A stretch of DNA of 64,000 nucleotides from Achromobacter arsenitoxydans SY8. GTDB taxonomy: Bacteria; Pseudomonadota; Gammaproteobacteria; Burkholderiales; Burkholderiaceae_B. Below, piece after piece: positions 8,619 through 15,893 of this stretch (position 1 is the stretch's first letter; every line of letters begins with the position of its first letter). The position numbers and the translations under genes were made by a program. The notes beneath the pieces are model-generated. The model was not told the DNA's origin, did not search any database, and saw only the letters and a list, made by a program, of their open reading frames with translations. The DNA is taken from assembly GCF_000236785.1 (NCBI RefSeq), contig NZ_AGUF01000056.1:27394-91393 (forward strand), given 5' to 3'.

Positions 8619-9350
8619 ATGGCAGAACTGATGAACCGAGATGAATTCCGTACCGCGCTGGAAAACGCGATCAAGGGCAAGAGCGCCAACGCCTCTCCCT
8701 TCTCCATAGCCTGGGCCGAGGGCAAGCTCAGCCGCGAACACCTGTCCCGCTGGGCCGAGAACCACTACCACTACGTGGGACCGTTCGCCGACTACCTGGG
8801 CTATCTGTACGCCCGCACCCCCGACACCTATACCGAGGCCAAGGATTTCCTGCTGGCCAACATGTACGAAGAGGAAATCGGGGGCGACCGCCACACCGAC
8901 CTGCTGATCCGCTTCGCCGAAGCCTGCGGCACCACCCGCGAAAGGGTGACCAATCCGGACAACATGTCGCCCACCACGCGCGCCCTGCAGAGCTGGTGTT
9001 ACGCCGTGGCCATGCGAGAAGACCCGATTGTCGCGGTGGCCGGCCTGGTGGTGGGCCTGGAATCCCAGGTGCCGTCCATCTACCGCAAGCAGACGCCGAC
9101 GCTGCGCGAAAAGTATGGCTTCACCGACGAAGAAGTGGAGTTCTTCGATTTGCACATCGTGTCCGATGAAATCCACGGCGAACGCGGCTACCAGATCGTG
9201 CTGGAGCACGCCAACACGGTCGAACTGCAGCAGCGCTGCCTGAAGATCTGCGAGATCGGCGCACAGATGCGGCTGCTCTACACCACGGCCCTCTACACCG
9301 ACTACGTGCAGCATGAAATCAAGCTGCCCGAACTGGGCCTTGCCGCCTGA
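8619..9350 (+). CDS. Heme-oxygenase-like diiron (HDO) family protein, PqqC/TenA fold
   Basis: 243 residues with an all-helical pattern of the heme-oxygenase/TenA/PqqC superfamily. Metal-ligand candidates match heme-oxygenase-like diiron oxidases: E84-E86 with H92 (EEEIGGDRH), E148 (VVGLESQ), and H179, D183 and H186 (LHIVSDEIHG). The H-x3-D-x2-H arrangement and the spacing H92-E148-H179 resemble the diiron site of SznF-type enzymes rather than cofactorless PqqC or TenA thiaminase. Such proteins use O2 for N-oxygenation, desaturation or C-C cleavage; the substrate here is unknown. The gene opens an operon with two ferredoxins (likely reductant supply). It starts at ATG 8619 after GGAGCGAGTC; a second ATG lies four codons on. 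Confidence 0.77.
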   Translation: MAELMNRDEFRTALENAIKGKSANASPFSIAWAEGKLSREHLSRWAENHYHYVGPFADYLGYLYARTPDTYTEAKDFLLANMYEEEIGGDRHTDLLIRFAEACGTTRERVTNPDNMSPTTRALQSWCYAVAMREDPIVAVAGLVVGLESQVPSIYRKQTPTLREKYGFTDEEVEFFDLHIVSDEIHGERGYQIVLEHANTVELQQRCLKICEIGAQMRLLYTTALYTDYVQHEIKLPELGLAA

Positions 9351-9416
9351 CACCCCGCGCGCGGCCGCCCGGCTTACGCCGGCGGCCGCCGGACCGCAGC
9401 TCCTGGACGAAGACTC

Positions 9417-9716
9417 ATGCCTACCGTTGTGTTTCATAAAGGCGGCCAGACCTACACCGATGTGGTGAAGGACAACACCAACCTGGTGGTGCGGGCCGGC
9501 ATCAAGCAGTTTCCGTTTCCGCATCTGCGCTACGAATGCGGCATGGGAAAGTGCGCCAAATGCGCCTGCCGAGTCCTGTCTGGGGCCGAGCACCTGCCCC
9601 CGGTGAACTGGAAGGAAAAAAAGCAGCTGGGCGACCGCGTCGACCAGGGCTACCGGCTGGCGTGCCAGCTCTGGCTCAATAGCGATATCGAGCTGACGCA
9701 GGATGTGGAGGCATAG
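9417..9716 (+). CDS. [2Fe-2S] plant-type ferredoxin 1
   Basis: 99 residues. The cluster-binding cysteines are in YECGMGKCAKCACRVLSG (C-x4-C-x2-C) with the fourth in YRLACQLW, the plant/adrenodoxin-like beta-grasp arrangement. It is a soluble one-electron carrier with no signal peptide. It follows the HDO gene by 66 bases and precedes the small protein gene by 5 bases, so it probably supplies electrons to the HDO enzyme. The extra cysteine immediately after the motif (CAC) and the insert LPPVNWKEKKQLGDR before the last cysteine are shared in outline with ferredoxin 2, suggesting a local duplication. Confidence 0.85.
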   Translation: MPTVVFHKGGQTYTDVVKDNTNLVVRAGIKQFPFPHLRYECGMGKCAKCACRVLSGAEHLPPVNWKEKKQLGDRVDQGYRLACQLWLNSDIELTQDVEA

Positions 9717-9721
9717 CGGCC

Positions 9722-10048
9722 ATGGAATCCACCTACGTGATCCTGACCTCCAAGCCCGGCGTCTTCCGCACTGAGGCGGGCGACGGGGCCGACATCATCG
9801 AAACCTACGACTACGTGTTCTACGGCCGCGCGCTGGCGGTCTTCAGCATTGCCTTGCTGCGCCGCGAGATCAAGCTGGTCGTCACCGAGGAAACGCCGCC
9901 GTACGTGGTCAACCACGTGCCGTCCAAGTTCCTGGAAAAGTTCGCGTCGGTCGACGCCGCCCGCAAGGAGCTGGCGCACTTGACGCGTTTTGGCAGCATG
10001 GAGTCGGCGTTGACGCTGAGGTCCGGCGCCATCGCCGCGGAGCACTGA
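9722..10048 (+). CDS. Unrecognised small protein between two ferredoxins
   Basis: 108 residues, not recognised. It begins MESTYVILTSKPGVFRTEAG and contains a hydrophobic strand-rich middle (YDYVFYGRALAVFSIALL, IKLVVTEE) and a helical C-terminal half (PSKFLEKFASVDAARKELAH). There are no cysteines, no signal peptide and no obvious cofactor motif. It lies 5 bases after ferredoxin 1 and 4 bases before ferredoxin 2, so it is almost certainly translated with them. The position suggests a small subunit or effector protein of the oxygenase system, comparable in size to the coupling proteins of multicomponent monooxygenases, but no sequence evidence of homology to those is visible. Confidence 0.75.
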   Translation: MESTYVILTSKPGVFRTEAGDGADIIETYDYVFYGRALAVFSIALLRREIKLVVTEETPPYVVNHVPSKFLEKFASVDAARKELAHLTRFGSMESALTLRSGAIAAEH

Positions 10049-10052
10049 ACAC

Positions 10053-10397
10053 ATGGTCCAGATTACTTTCATCTCGAACGGCGGCATGGTCGCGACCGCG
10101 CCGGAGAACAGCAATCTGCTGCGGGTGTCGCTAAAAGAAAAGGGCGGCATCCCGTTCAAGTGCGGGGGCGGCCTGTGCGGCACCTGCAAATGCCGGATCG
10201 AAGAGGGGCTGGAGAACACCGACGCCATCAAGCCCAAGGAACGCAAACACCTGCGGCCCGAGGACTTCGAGGCCGGCTACCGCATGGCCTGCCAGACCTT
10301 CGTGAACGGGGACGTCAAGGTGTCGTGGGTAGTGCAGAACGGCAAGGGTATTGTCGTTGGCGCGGCGCCCGGCCCCGTGGAGGCCGCCACGACCTAG
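10053..10397 (+). CDS. [2Fe-2S] plant-type ferredoxin 2
   Basis: 114 residues. FKCGGGLCGTCKCRIEEG gives C-x4-C-x2-C, and YRMACQTFVNGD gives the fourth cysteine. It shares layout with ferredoxin 1 (same C-x-C after the motif, same spacer with a KPKERKHL segment, same GYRxACQ), which points to duplication and divergence within the operon. The tail after the fold (GKGIVVGAAPGPVEAATT) is probably disordered. It is the last gene of the HDO operon and converges with the GntR regulator gene 33 bases on. Why two ferredoxins are needed is unknown; two different electron-transfer partners is one possibility. Confidence 0.85.
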   Translation: MVQITFISNGGMVATAPENSNLLRVSLKEKGGIPFKCGGGLCGTCKCRIEEGLENTDAIKPKERKHLRPEDFEAGYRMACQTFVNGDVKVSWVVQNGKGIVVGAAPGPVEAATT

Positions 10398-10430
10398 CGG
10401 CGGCAGGGCGGCCGCCCGCCGCCCGCGGAT

Positions 10431-11186
10431 TCAGGCCACCGACGCTTGCGGCGGCTGCTGGGCCTCGGTGTAGGCCTTGGCGGCGTTGTGCACGTGCTGG
10501 CTGGCCAGCAGCGCAGCCAGATCGCCATTGCCGGCGATGACCGCGTTCAGGATCTGGGAATGCTCGTCCCAGTTCTGCTTGGCGCGCCGCATGTTGCTGG
10601 GCGCGAACAGCAGGGCCGTGCGGTCGCGCAGCGAGCGCATCAGATCGGTCAGCACCACGTTGCCGCCTATGGTGGCCAGCATTTCGTGGAACTGCGAATT
10701 CAGGGCCAGGAACTTGTCCAGTTTTTCGTCGCGGGCGGCTTCCGTGCCTTCGCGCAGAAAGGCCTGCAGGCGTTCGACGGTCTTTTCGTCGCGGCGCTGC
10801 GCAGCCAGCTTGGCGTTCAGGCCTTCGAGCGTGGCGCGCACTTCCACCATGTCGTAGGCCACCGCGTCGGACAGCACCGAGACGGACGCGCCGCGCCGGG
10901 GCTCGATCGTGACCAGGCCTTCGGCCGCCAGTGCGCGCAGCGCCTCGCGCACGGGGATGCGCGACACGCCCATTTCTTCGGACAGACGCCCTTCCACCAG
11001 CCGGTCGCCCGGGGTGAACTCGCCGCTCAGGATGCGCTCGCGCAGCTTGTCGCGGATGACGGCAAAGAGCTGCGGATGCTGCTCGCCGATCTTCAGCGAG
11101 GTGGAGTGCTGCGTCTCTACGGCTTGCGGGCTGACGGGGGAAGTTGTCATGGCGAGCAGGGTTGGCGTAATGGATACAGTCTCCAT
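10431..11186 (-). CDS. GntR-family transcriptional regulator, FCD subfamily
   Basis: 251 residues as written; a start at the second ATG (11150, MTTSPVSPQ) would give 239. The winged-helix DNA-binding domain spans about 35-105 (LRERILSGEFTPGDRLVEGR, SRIPVREALRALAAEGLV). The C-terminal FCD effector domain has histidines for a metal or ligand site (NSQFHEML, WDEHSQIL, ASQHVHNA). Members sense small carboxylates or related metabolites and usually repress adjacent catabolic genes. It sits between the HDO operon and the permease genes. The first ATG lies inside a partial copy of the operator-like sequence (AATACAATGGAGACTGTAT on this strand), suggesting either autoregulation or use of the later start. 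It is the best candidate to bind sites A-D. Confidence 0.86.
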   Translation of the reverse strand: METVSITPTLLAMTTSPVSPQAVETQHSTSLKIGEQHPQLFAVIRDKLRERILSGEFTPGDRLVEGRLSEEMGVSRIPVREALRALAAEGLVTIEPRRGASVSVLSDAVAYDMVEVRATLEGLNAKLAAQRRDEKTVERLQAFLREGTEAARDEKLDKFLALNSQFHEMLATIGGNVVLTDLMRSLRDRTALLFAPSNMRRAKQNWDEHSQILNAVIAGNGDLAALLASQHVHNAAKAYTEAQQPPQASVA

Positions 11187-11229
11187 TGTATTACCGGGTG
11201 TAGCCGGGCGTCGCAGGAAGCGTGCCGCA

Positions 11230-11973
11230 TCAATGCACCCAGAATGCCTTCACCAGCACCCCCACCGCGCCCACGGCGCAGGCCGCAAGCAGGACGGCGC
11301 GCACGGCGCGCGGGGGCAGCAGGGTGCGCAGCCGGTTGGAGACCGCAAAACCGGCCAGCAGGAAAGGGGCCAGGCTGAGGGCCAGCCCGACGTGGTAGCC
11401 CGTGTAGCGCTTGGCCAGCGCCAGCATGGCGAGCGAAAAGATGGATCCCAGGAACAGCACCATGCCCAGCGTGGCGCGCAGGCGGTCGGGCGCGGCGTGC
11501 TGCAGCACGATGGCGATGGGCGGCGCGCCTACCGAGGTCATCGTGCCCATGATGCCGGAAGCCACGCCCGCGCCAGACACCCGGCCCGGGGTGGCCGTAA
11601 AGCGTAGCCCCGCCACGCTGAGCGCCACGGCGATCAGGATCATGCAGGCGAACAGCACGCCCAGCGCCTGCGGCGCGAAACGCGCCATGGCGTAGATGGC
11701 GATCAGCGTGCCGACCGCCCGGCCCGCCAGCGCATAGGTCACGGCGGGCCAGTCGATCGCGGCGCGCTCGCGCAGCGCGGTCAGCAGGGAGATAAATCCG
11801 CCCAGCGTCAGCAGGGGACCGGGCGCAAGCTGGGGAAAGAACATGGCCGCCACGGGCGCGGCGAACATGGCGAAGCCGACGCCGCCCACGCCCTGCGCCA
11901 CCGCGGCGCCGAACACCACGGCCGCCATGGCGGCGTAGTGCGGCAGATCGGAAAACGGCAGGGAAGACAGCAT
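11230..11973 (-). CDS. TauE/SafE (TSUP) family permease
   Basis: 247 residues from ATG 11973; a GTG three codons upstream is also possible. The protein is very hydrophobic with about eight membrane segments and the paired repeat typical of this family: VVFGAAVAQGVGGVGFAMFA near the N terminus and GVASGIMGTMTSVGAPPIA in the middle. TauE/SafE proteins are inner-membrane anion transporters, several associated with sulfonate or sulfite export. It lies downstream of the GntR gene on the same strand, and a GTATAC site (11995) sits about 20 bases before its start, so it likely belongs to the same regulon as the HDO operon. The substrate is unknown. Confidence 0.83.
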   Translation of the reverse strand: MLSSLPFSDLPHYAAMAAVVFGAAVAQGVGGVGFAMFAAPVAAMFFPQLAPGPLLTLGGFISLLTALRERAAIDWPAVTYALAGRAVGTLIAIYAMARFAPQALGVLFACMILIAVALSVAGLRFTATPGRVSGAGVASGIMGTMTSVGAPPIAIVLQHAAPDRLRATLGMVLFLGSIFSLAMLALAKRYTGYHVGLALSLAPFLLAGFAVSNRLRTLLPPRAVRAVLLAACAVGAVGVLVKAFWVH

Positions 11974-11992
11974 GCCTCGCACTTTGTAAATT

Positions 11993-12010
11993 ATGTATAC
12001 GATAGTCTAT
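11993..12010 (+). promoter_or_regulatory. Predicted GntR operator, site C (upstream of TauE-type permease)
   Basis: ATGTATACGATAGTCTAT contains the GTATAC core (11995-12000) and matches sites A and B at GTATAC-AT. It lies in the divergent region between the TauE-type permease and the large permease, about 20 bases from the former. It is weaker than A and B. Confidence 0.4.
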
Positions 12011-12145
12011 CCATGATTTTCGGCCGTGGCGTGGACAATCCAGAAAACTAAGGGTAAACCCCTGATTTTTGGCCGATATTCATCAATTTTTCAGAATTAT
12101 CGCTTTCCCTAGGCGGTGCATATTTCAGTTGGTATGGCATTCAAC

Positions 12146-12162
12146 GAAATATAGTATACCGA
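12146..12162 (-). promoter_or_regulatory. Predicted GntR operator, site D (upstream of large permease)
   Basis: On the minus strand this reads TCGGTATACTATATTTC, which matches site A (ACGGTATACAATGTTCA) at most positions, in inverted orientation. It ends 41 bases before the start of the large permease gene. With site C it makes two candidate sites in the 230-base divergent region. Confidence 0.45.
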
Positions 12163-12203
12163 GTGTGGCGACCCAACAGCCACGTAAACAAGGGGAATAG
12201 CGC

Positions 12204-13736
12204 ATGCAATCCGACGTCGTGCTCAATGCCGCTCATTGGATATACCTGATCAGCGTGGCCGCGATCATCCTGACGATGATCCTGCGGGCCAACGTGGTGG
12301 TGCCGTCCGTCATCGGCACCTTCCTGGTGGTGCTGGCCATCACCGGCAACCCGATCAGCGCGCTGATCGGCATCTTTTCGGCCAGCTTCGTGGCGGCGAA
12401 AGAGCTTTTCAACATCTTCCTGGTCATCACCTTCATGACCGCCCTGCTCAATGCGCTCAAGACCCTGCAGGCGGACGTGCGCATGGTGCAGCCGTTCCGC
12501 AAGGTCATGCGGGGCGGCCATTCTTCCTTCCTGATCATCGCGCTCTGTACCTATGTGATCTCGCTGTTCTTCTGGCCCACGCCCGCCGTGCCGCTGGTGT
12601 CGGCGATCCTGCTGCCCGCGGCCATCGCGGCCGGCCTGCCGCCCCTGGCAGGCGCCATGGCCATCGCGATCGCCGGCCAGGGCATGGCGCTGTCCTCCGA
12701 TTACGTCATCGGCGTGGCCCCCAGCATCAGCGCCAAGGCGGCCGGCGCCGCGGTCAGCGCGGCCGTCGTCGCGGACCGCGCCCTGGTGCTGTCGCTCATT
12801 ACCGGCGGGGTCGCCCTGATCTCGGCGTATCTGCTGGTGCGCAAGCACATTGTCGCGGCCGATCCGGCCCTGCTGTCGGCCTGGCAGGCCCGCGCGCAGG
12901 ACGGCAGCCTGGCGCGCATTGAGCAGTCGGGCTCTTTCGACAAAGCCGAGCTGGCGCGCGGCACGATGGGCGCCGATCCGGCGCTGCCCAGCGGCCCCGT
13001 GCTGAGCGACGAGGAACGCCGCCGCGTGCGCTGGTCCAAGACCTTCGCCGTGGTGACGCCGCTGGCCTTCCTGGCGGTGATCGCGGTGATGGTGCTGCCG
13101 CGCCTGTTTCCGTCCCTGCCCGCGCTGCGCGGCGGCGATGCCGCGGCGCTGGTGGGCGGCGTGGCGTTCGTGGTGATGATGCTGGTGACGCTGGCGGCCG
13201 AGGGGCCCCGCAAGATGCTGGACGTCTGCCCGGAACACGTGACGGACGGCTTTGTTTTCGCGTTCAAGGCCATGGGATCGGTGTTGCCGATCGCCGGCTT
13301 CTTCTTCGTGGGCGCCAATGAAACGGCCGCGCAGATCTTGGGCGTGCCGCAGGCGCAGGCGCCGGGACTGCTGTTCGAGGTGATTTCCGCCGCGCAGCAC
13401 CTGATTCCGGAAAACCATTTCCTGGTCGCCTTCGGCGTGCTCATCGTCGGCATGATCACCGGCATCGACGGCTCCGGCTTCGCCGGCCTGCCGCTCACCG
13501 GCACCCTGTCCGGCGCCCTGGGTCCGGTCGTCGGCGTGGATCCGGCGACGCTGGCGGCCGTGGGCCAGATGGGCGCGGTGTGGACGGGCGGCGGCACCCT
13601 GATCGCCTGGTCGTCGCTGATCGCCGTGGCGGGTTTTGCGCGGGTGAACGTGCTGTCGCTGGTGCGGGCGCTGTTGCTGCCCGTGCTGCTGGCGCTGTTT
13701 GTCTCCACCACCTGCGCCGTGCTGATCTGGAGTTGA
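12204..13736 (+). CDS. Large inner-membrane permease, ion-transporter/organic-anion type
   Basis: 510 residues with about 12 hydrophobic segments and a hydrophilic central loop (about 220-275). The organisation suggests the ion-transporter superfamily of dicarboxylate and gluconate permeases. A re-entrant-like pair of segments appears in each half: FWPTPAVPLVSAILLPAAI, and GIDGSGFAGLPLTGTLSGAL with GQMGAVWTGGGTLIAWSS. It is probably the uptake system for the substrate or a by-product of the HDO pathway, since it lies between the regulator and the dehydrogenase operon and has site D in its promoter. I do not recognise a specific characterised member, so the substrate is left open. A strong terminator follows. 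Confidence 0.75.
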   Translation: MQSDVVLNAAHWIYLISVAAIILTMILRANVVVPSVIGTFLVVLAITGNPISALIGIFSASFVAAKELFNIFLVITFMTALLNALKTLQADVRMVQPFRKVMRGGHSSFLIIALCTYVISLFFWPTPAVPLVSAILLPAAIAAGLPPLAGAMAIAIAGQGMALSSDYVIGVAPSISAKAAGAAVSAAVVADRALVLSLITGGVALISAYLLVRKHIVAADPALLSAWQARAQDGSLARIEQSGSFDKAELARGTMGADPALPSGPVLSDEERRRVRWSKTFAVVTPLAFLAVIAVMVLPRLFPSLPALRGGDAAALVGGVAFVVMMLVTLAAEGPRKMLDVCPEHVTDGFVFAFKAMGSVLPIAGFFFVGANETAAQILGVPQAQAPGLLFEVISAAQHLIPENHFLVAFGVLIVGMITGIDGSGFAGLPLTGTLSGALGPVVGVDPATLAAVGQMGAVWTGGGTLIAWSSLIAVAGFARVNVLSLVRALLLPVLLALFVSTTCAVLIWS

Positions 13737-13755
13737 ACCCGGGCTCCTACGCCAC

Positions 13756-13785
13756 GGAAAAGGGCTCCTGCGGGAGCCTTTTTCC
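13756..13785 (+). terminator. Rho-independent terminator after the permease gene
   Basis: GGAAAAGGGCTCC pairs with GGAGCCTTTTTCC across TGCG, a 13-base stem with one wobble pair; the T-run is built into the 3' arm. It isolates the permease gene from the aldehyde dehydrogenase operon, which has its own operator. Confidence 0.85.
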
Positions 13786-13828
13786 TGTCCGGAAGGTCGG
13801 GTTTCCACGCATCGTCTCGAAGTGATTA

Positions 13829-13846
13829 AAGTATACAATGTTCAGC
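13829..13846 (+). promoter_or_regulatory. Predicted GntR operator, site B (upstream of aldehyde dehydrogenase operon)
   Basis: AAGTATACAATGTTCAGC; the 14 bases GTATACAATGTTCA (13831-13844) are identical to site A at 8551-8564. The distance to the start codon (about 64 bases) is also close to that of site A (about 55). It includes a -10-like TATACA. This exact repeat is the strongest evidence that the two operons share a regulator. Confidence 0.58.
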
Positions 13847-13907
13847 ATATAACCCAGCCGCCCATACCCCGCCTGCCCGGCGGGGCCAAAGAATAGGAAG
13901 CGCTCCC

Positions 13908-15368
13908 GTGGACGATCTCTCGCAGCAGACCTTTTTGAACTACATCGGCGGCAACTGGACGCCCAGCGGCACGGGCAAGACCGCGCCGAACATCAACCCG
14001 GCCGACACTGCCGATATCGTGGGCCGATTCCAGGTTTCCGACGCCAATGACGCCCGGCTGGCGGTGGAAGCGGCCGATGCGGCGTTCGCCGCCTGGCGCG
14101 ACACCCCGATTTCCAAGCGCGCGGCCATCCTGTTCCGCGCGGCGCAATACCTGGAAGACCATGCCGACGCGTTCGCACGCGAATTGACCCGGGAAGAGGG
14201 CAAGGGCCTGAACCTGGCCAAGGACGAAGTGCTGCGTTCGGCGCAGACGATCCGCTTCTATGCCGTCGAGGGGCAGTCCTTCACCGGCGAAACCTACGTC
14301 AACGACGATCCGGACATGATCGTCTACAGCCAGCGCGAACCGCTGGGTGCGGTGACGGTGATCTCGCCCTGGAACTTCCCCATTTCCATCCCCGCGCGCA
14401 AGATCGCGCCCGCGCTCATCACCGGCAATACCGTGGTGTTCAAGCCGTCGTCCGACGCGCCGCTGTCCGGCTATCGCCTGACCGAAGCCTTCGTGCAGGC
14501 CGGCCTGCCCGCCGGCGTGCTGAACTTCCTGACCGGACCCGCCGGGGCGGTGGGCGAAGCCATCACCGGCGCCGCGCAAGTGCGGGCCATTTCCTTTACC
14601 GGGTCTACCGCCGCGGGCGAACAGATCCACCGCAGCGCAGGCCTGACCACGCGCACGCAAATGGAGCTGGGCGGCAAGAATCCGCTGATCGTGCTGGCCG
14701 ACGCCGACCTGGACCGCGCGGTGGACCTGGCCGTGAAGGGCGGGTTCTCGCTGAGCGGCCAGGCCTGCACCGGCACCAGCCGCGTGCTGGTGGACGCCAA
14801 GGTAAGCAAGGCCTTTACGGAAAAGCTGCTGGCCAAGATCAAGACGCTGACCATCGGCAACGGCCTGGACGGCAACTTTGATCTGGGTCCGCTGGCGACC
14901 GCGCGACAGCTGGACAACGTGCTGGGCTATGTCGAGATCGGCAAGCAGGAGGCCACGCACCTGTACGGCGGCGACCGGCTGCAGGGCGCGGGCTTCGACC
15001 GCGGCTACTACGTGACGCCTGCGCTCTTCGCCGGCGTGACCCAGCAGATGCGCATTGCCCGCGAAGAAATCTTCGGACCGGTGATCGCGCTGATCGAGGT
15101 CGACGGCTACGAAGACGCCATCGCCAAGGCCAACGATACGGAATACGGCCTGTCGGCGGCCATCGCCACCACCGACGCGCGCTACGCGCACCGCTTCGCC
15201 CGCGACATCCAGGCAGGCACGGTGAAGATCAACCGCACCACCACCGGCAACCTGATCAATGCGCCGTTCGGCGGCCTGAAACACTCCAGCACGTCCACGT
15301 TCCGCGAATCGGGCCGCGTGGGCCTGGAGTTCTACACCCAGATAAAGACCGTCTACCGCGCCGGCTGA
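13908..15368 (+). CDS. NAD(P)-dependent aldehyde (semialdehyde) dehydrogenase
   Basis: 486 residues from GTG 13908, with AGGA about ten bases upstream. It is a full-length ALDH-superfamily enzyme oxidising an aldehyde to the acid: VISPWNFPISIPARKIAPAL (cofactor region), FTGSTAAGEQI, general base E253 (QMELGGKNP), nucleophile C287 (LSGQACTGTSRV) and EEIFGPV near the C terminus. The pattern resembles succinate- or ketoglutarate-semialdehyde dehydrogenases, but the exact substrate cannot be read from sequence. It heads an operon with the GlcG-like protein and the flavoreductase. The shared operator suggests that it removes an aldehyde formed by the HDO reaction or a later step. Confidence 0.88.
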   Translation: MDDLSQQTFLNYIGGNWTPSGTGKTAPNINPADTADIVGRFQVSDANDARLAVEAADAAFAAWRDTPISKRAAILFRAAQYLEDHADAFARELTREEGKGLNLAKDEVLRSAQTIRFYAVEGQSFTGETYVNDDPDMIVYSQREPLGAVTVISPWNFPISIPARKIAPALITGNTVVFKPSSDAPLSGYRLTEAFVQAGLPAGVLNFLTGPAGAVGEAITGAAQVRAISFTGSTAAGEQIHRSAGLTTRTQMELGGKNPLIVLADADLDRAVDLAVKGGFSLSGQACTGTSRVLVDAKVSKAFTEKLLAKIKTLTIGNGLDGNFDLGPLATARQLDNVLGYVEIGKQEATHLYGGDRLQGAGFDRGYYVTPALFAGVTQQMRIAREEIFGPVIALIEVDGYEDAIAKANDTEYGLSAAIATTDARYAHRFARDIQAGTVKINRTTTGNLINAPFGGLKHSSTSTFRESGRVGLEFYTQIKTVYRAG

Positions 15369-15402
15369 CGGCGTCCAACCCTATTTCACAGAGGCTTTGC
15401 AC

Positions 15403-15882
15403 ATGAAACAGATCTATCGCCTGGAACTTGAAGAAGCGCGCGTCATGGTGCGCGCCGCCATCGCCAAGTCGCAAGAGATCGGCGTGCTGGAATCAATCTG
15501 CATTGTGGACGACGGCGGCTATCCCATCGCGCTGGAGCGCATGGACGGCGCCCGCATCACCGGCCCGCAGATCGCGTGGAACAAGGCGTTCACCGCAGCG
15601 GGCCACAAGCGTTCGACGCACCTGTTCAACACGCCGCCCAACGGCCCCGCGCTGCCGGGCAACGAAGCCTTCGGCATCCAGTGGAGCTTCGACGGCAAGT
15701 TCGCGGTGTTCGTGGGCGGCTTCCCCATCGTGGTCAACGGCGAAGTGATCGGCGGCGTCGGCCTGAGCGGCGGCAACGGCGAACAGGACACCAAGGCCGG
15801 CCTGGCCGCGCTGGCGGCGCTGGCGGAACTGCTGGAGCCGCGCGGCATGAAAGTGCTGGTCGAAGCCGACATCAAGAAATAG
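15403..15882 (+). CDS. GlcG/HbpS family protein
   Basis: 159 residues from ATG 15403, preceded by AGAGG. It has the GlcG/HbpS (PF03928) pattern: YRLELEEARVMVRAAIAKS helix, SICIVDDGGYPIALERMDGA strand pair, and GGFPIVVNGEVIGGVGLSGG. No signal peptide is visible, so it probably acts in the cytoplasm. Characterised relatives bind heme or are encoded in glycolate and other catabolic operons with undefined roles. It sits between the dehydrogenase and the flavoreductase with spacings of 34 and 11 bases, so it is part of the pathway operon. It could protect or assemble a cofactor, or act on an intermediate. Confidence 0.84.
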   Translation: MKQIYRLELEEARVMVRAAIAKSQEIGVLESICIVDDGGYPIALERMDGARITGPQIAWNKAFTAAGHKRSTHLFNTPPNGPALPGNEAFGIQWSFDGKFAVFVGGFPIVVNGEVIGGVGLSGGNGEQDTKAGLAALAALAELLEPRGMKVLVEADIKK

Positions 15883-15893
15883 GCGAGGAAGCC

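Noticed and set aside
8619-9350. Calling the HDO-like gene pqqC or tenA
   Set aside because: No other pqq or thiamine genes are near and the residues match a diiron site (E148, H179, D183, H186) rather than the PqqC or thiaminase active site.
12141-13838. Long minus-strand frame opposite the permease gene
   Set aside because: Low-complexity Gln/Arg/His/Gly sequence without any domain; the plus-strand frame is a convincing membrane protein.
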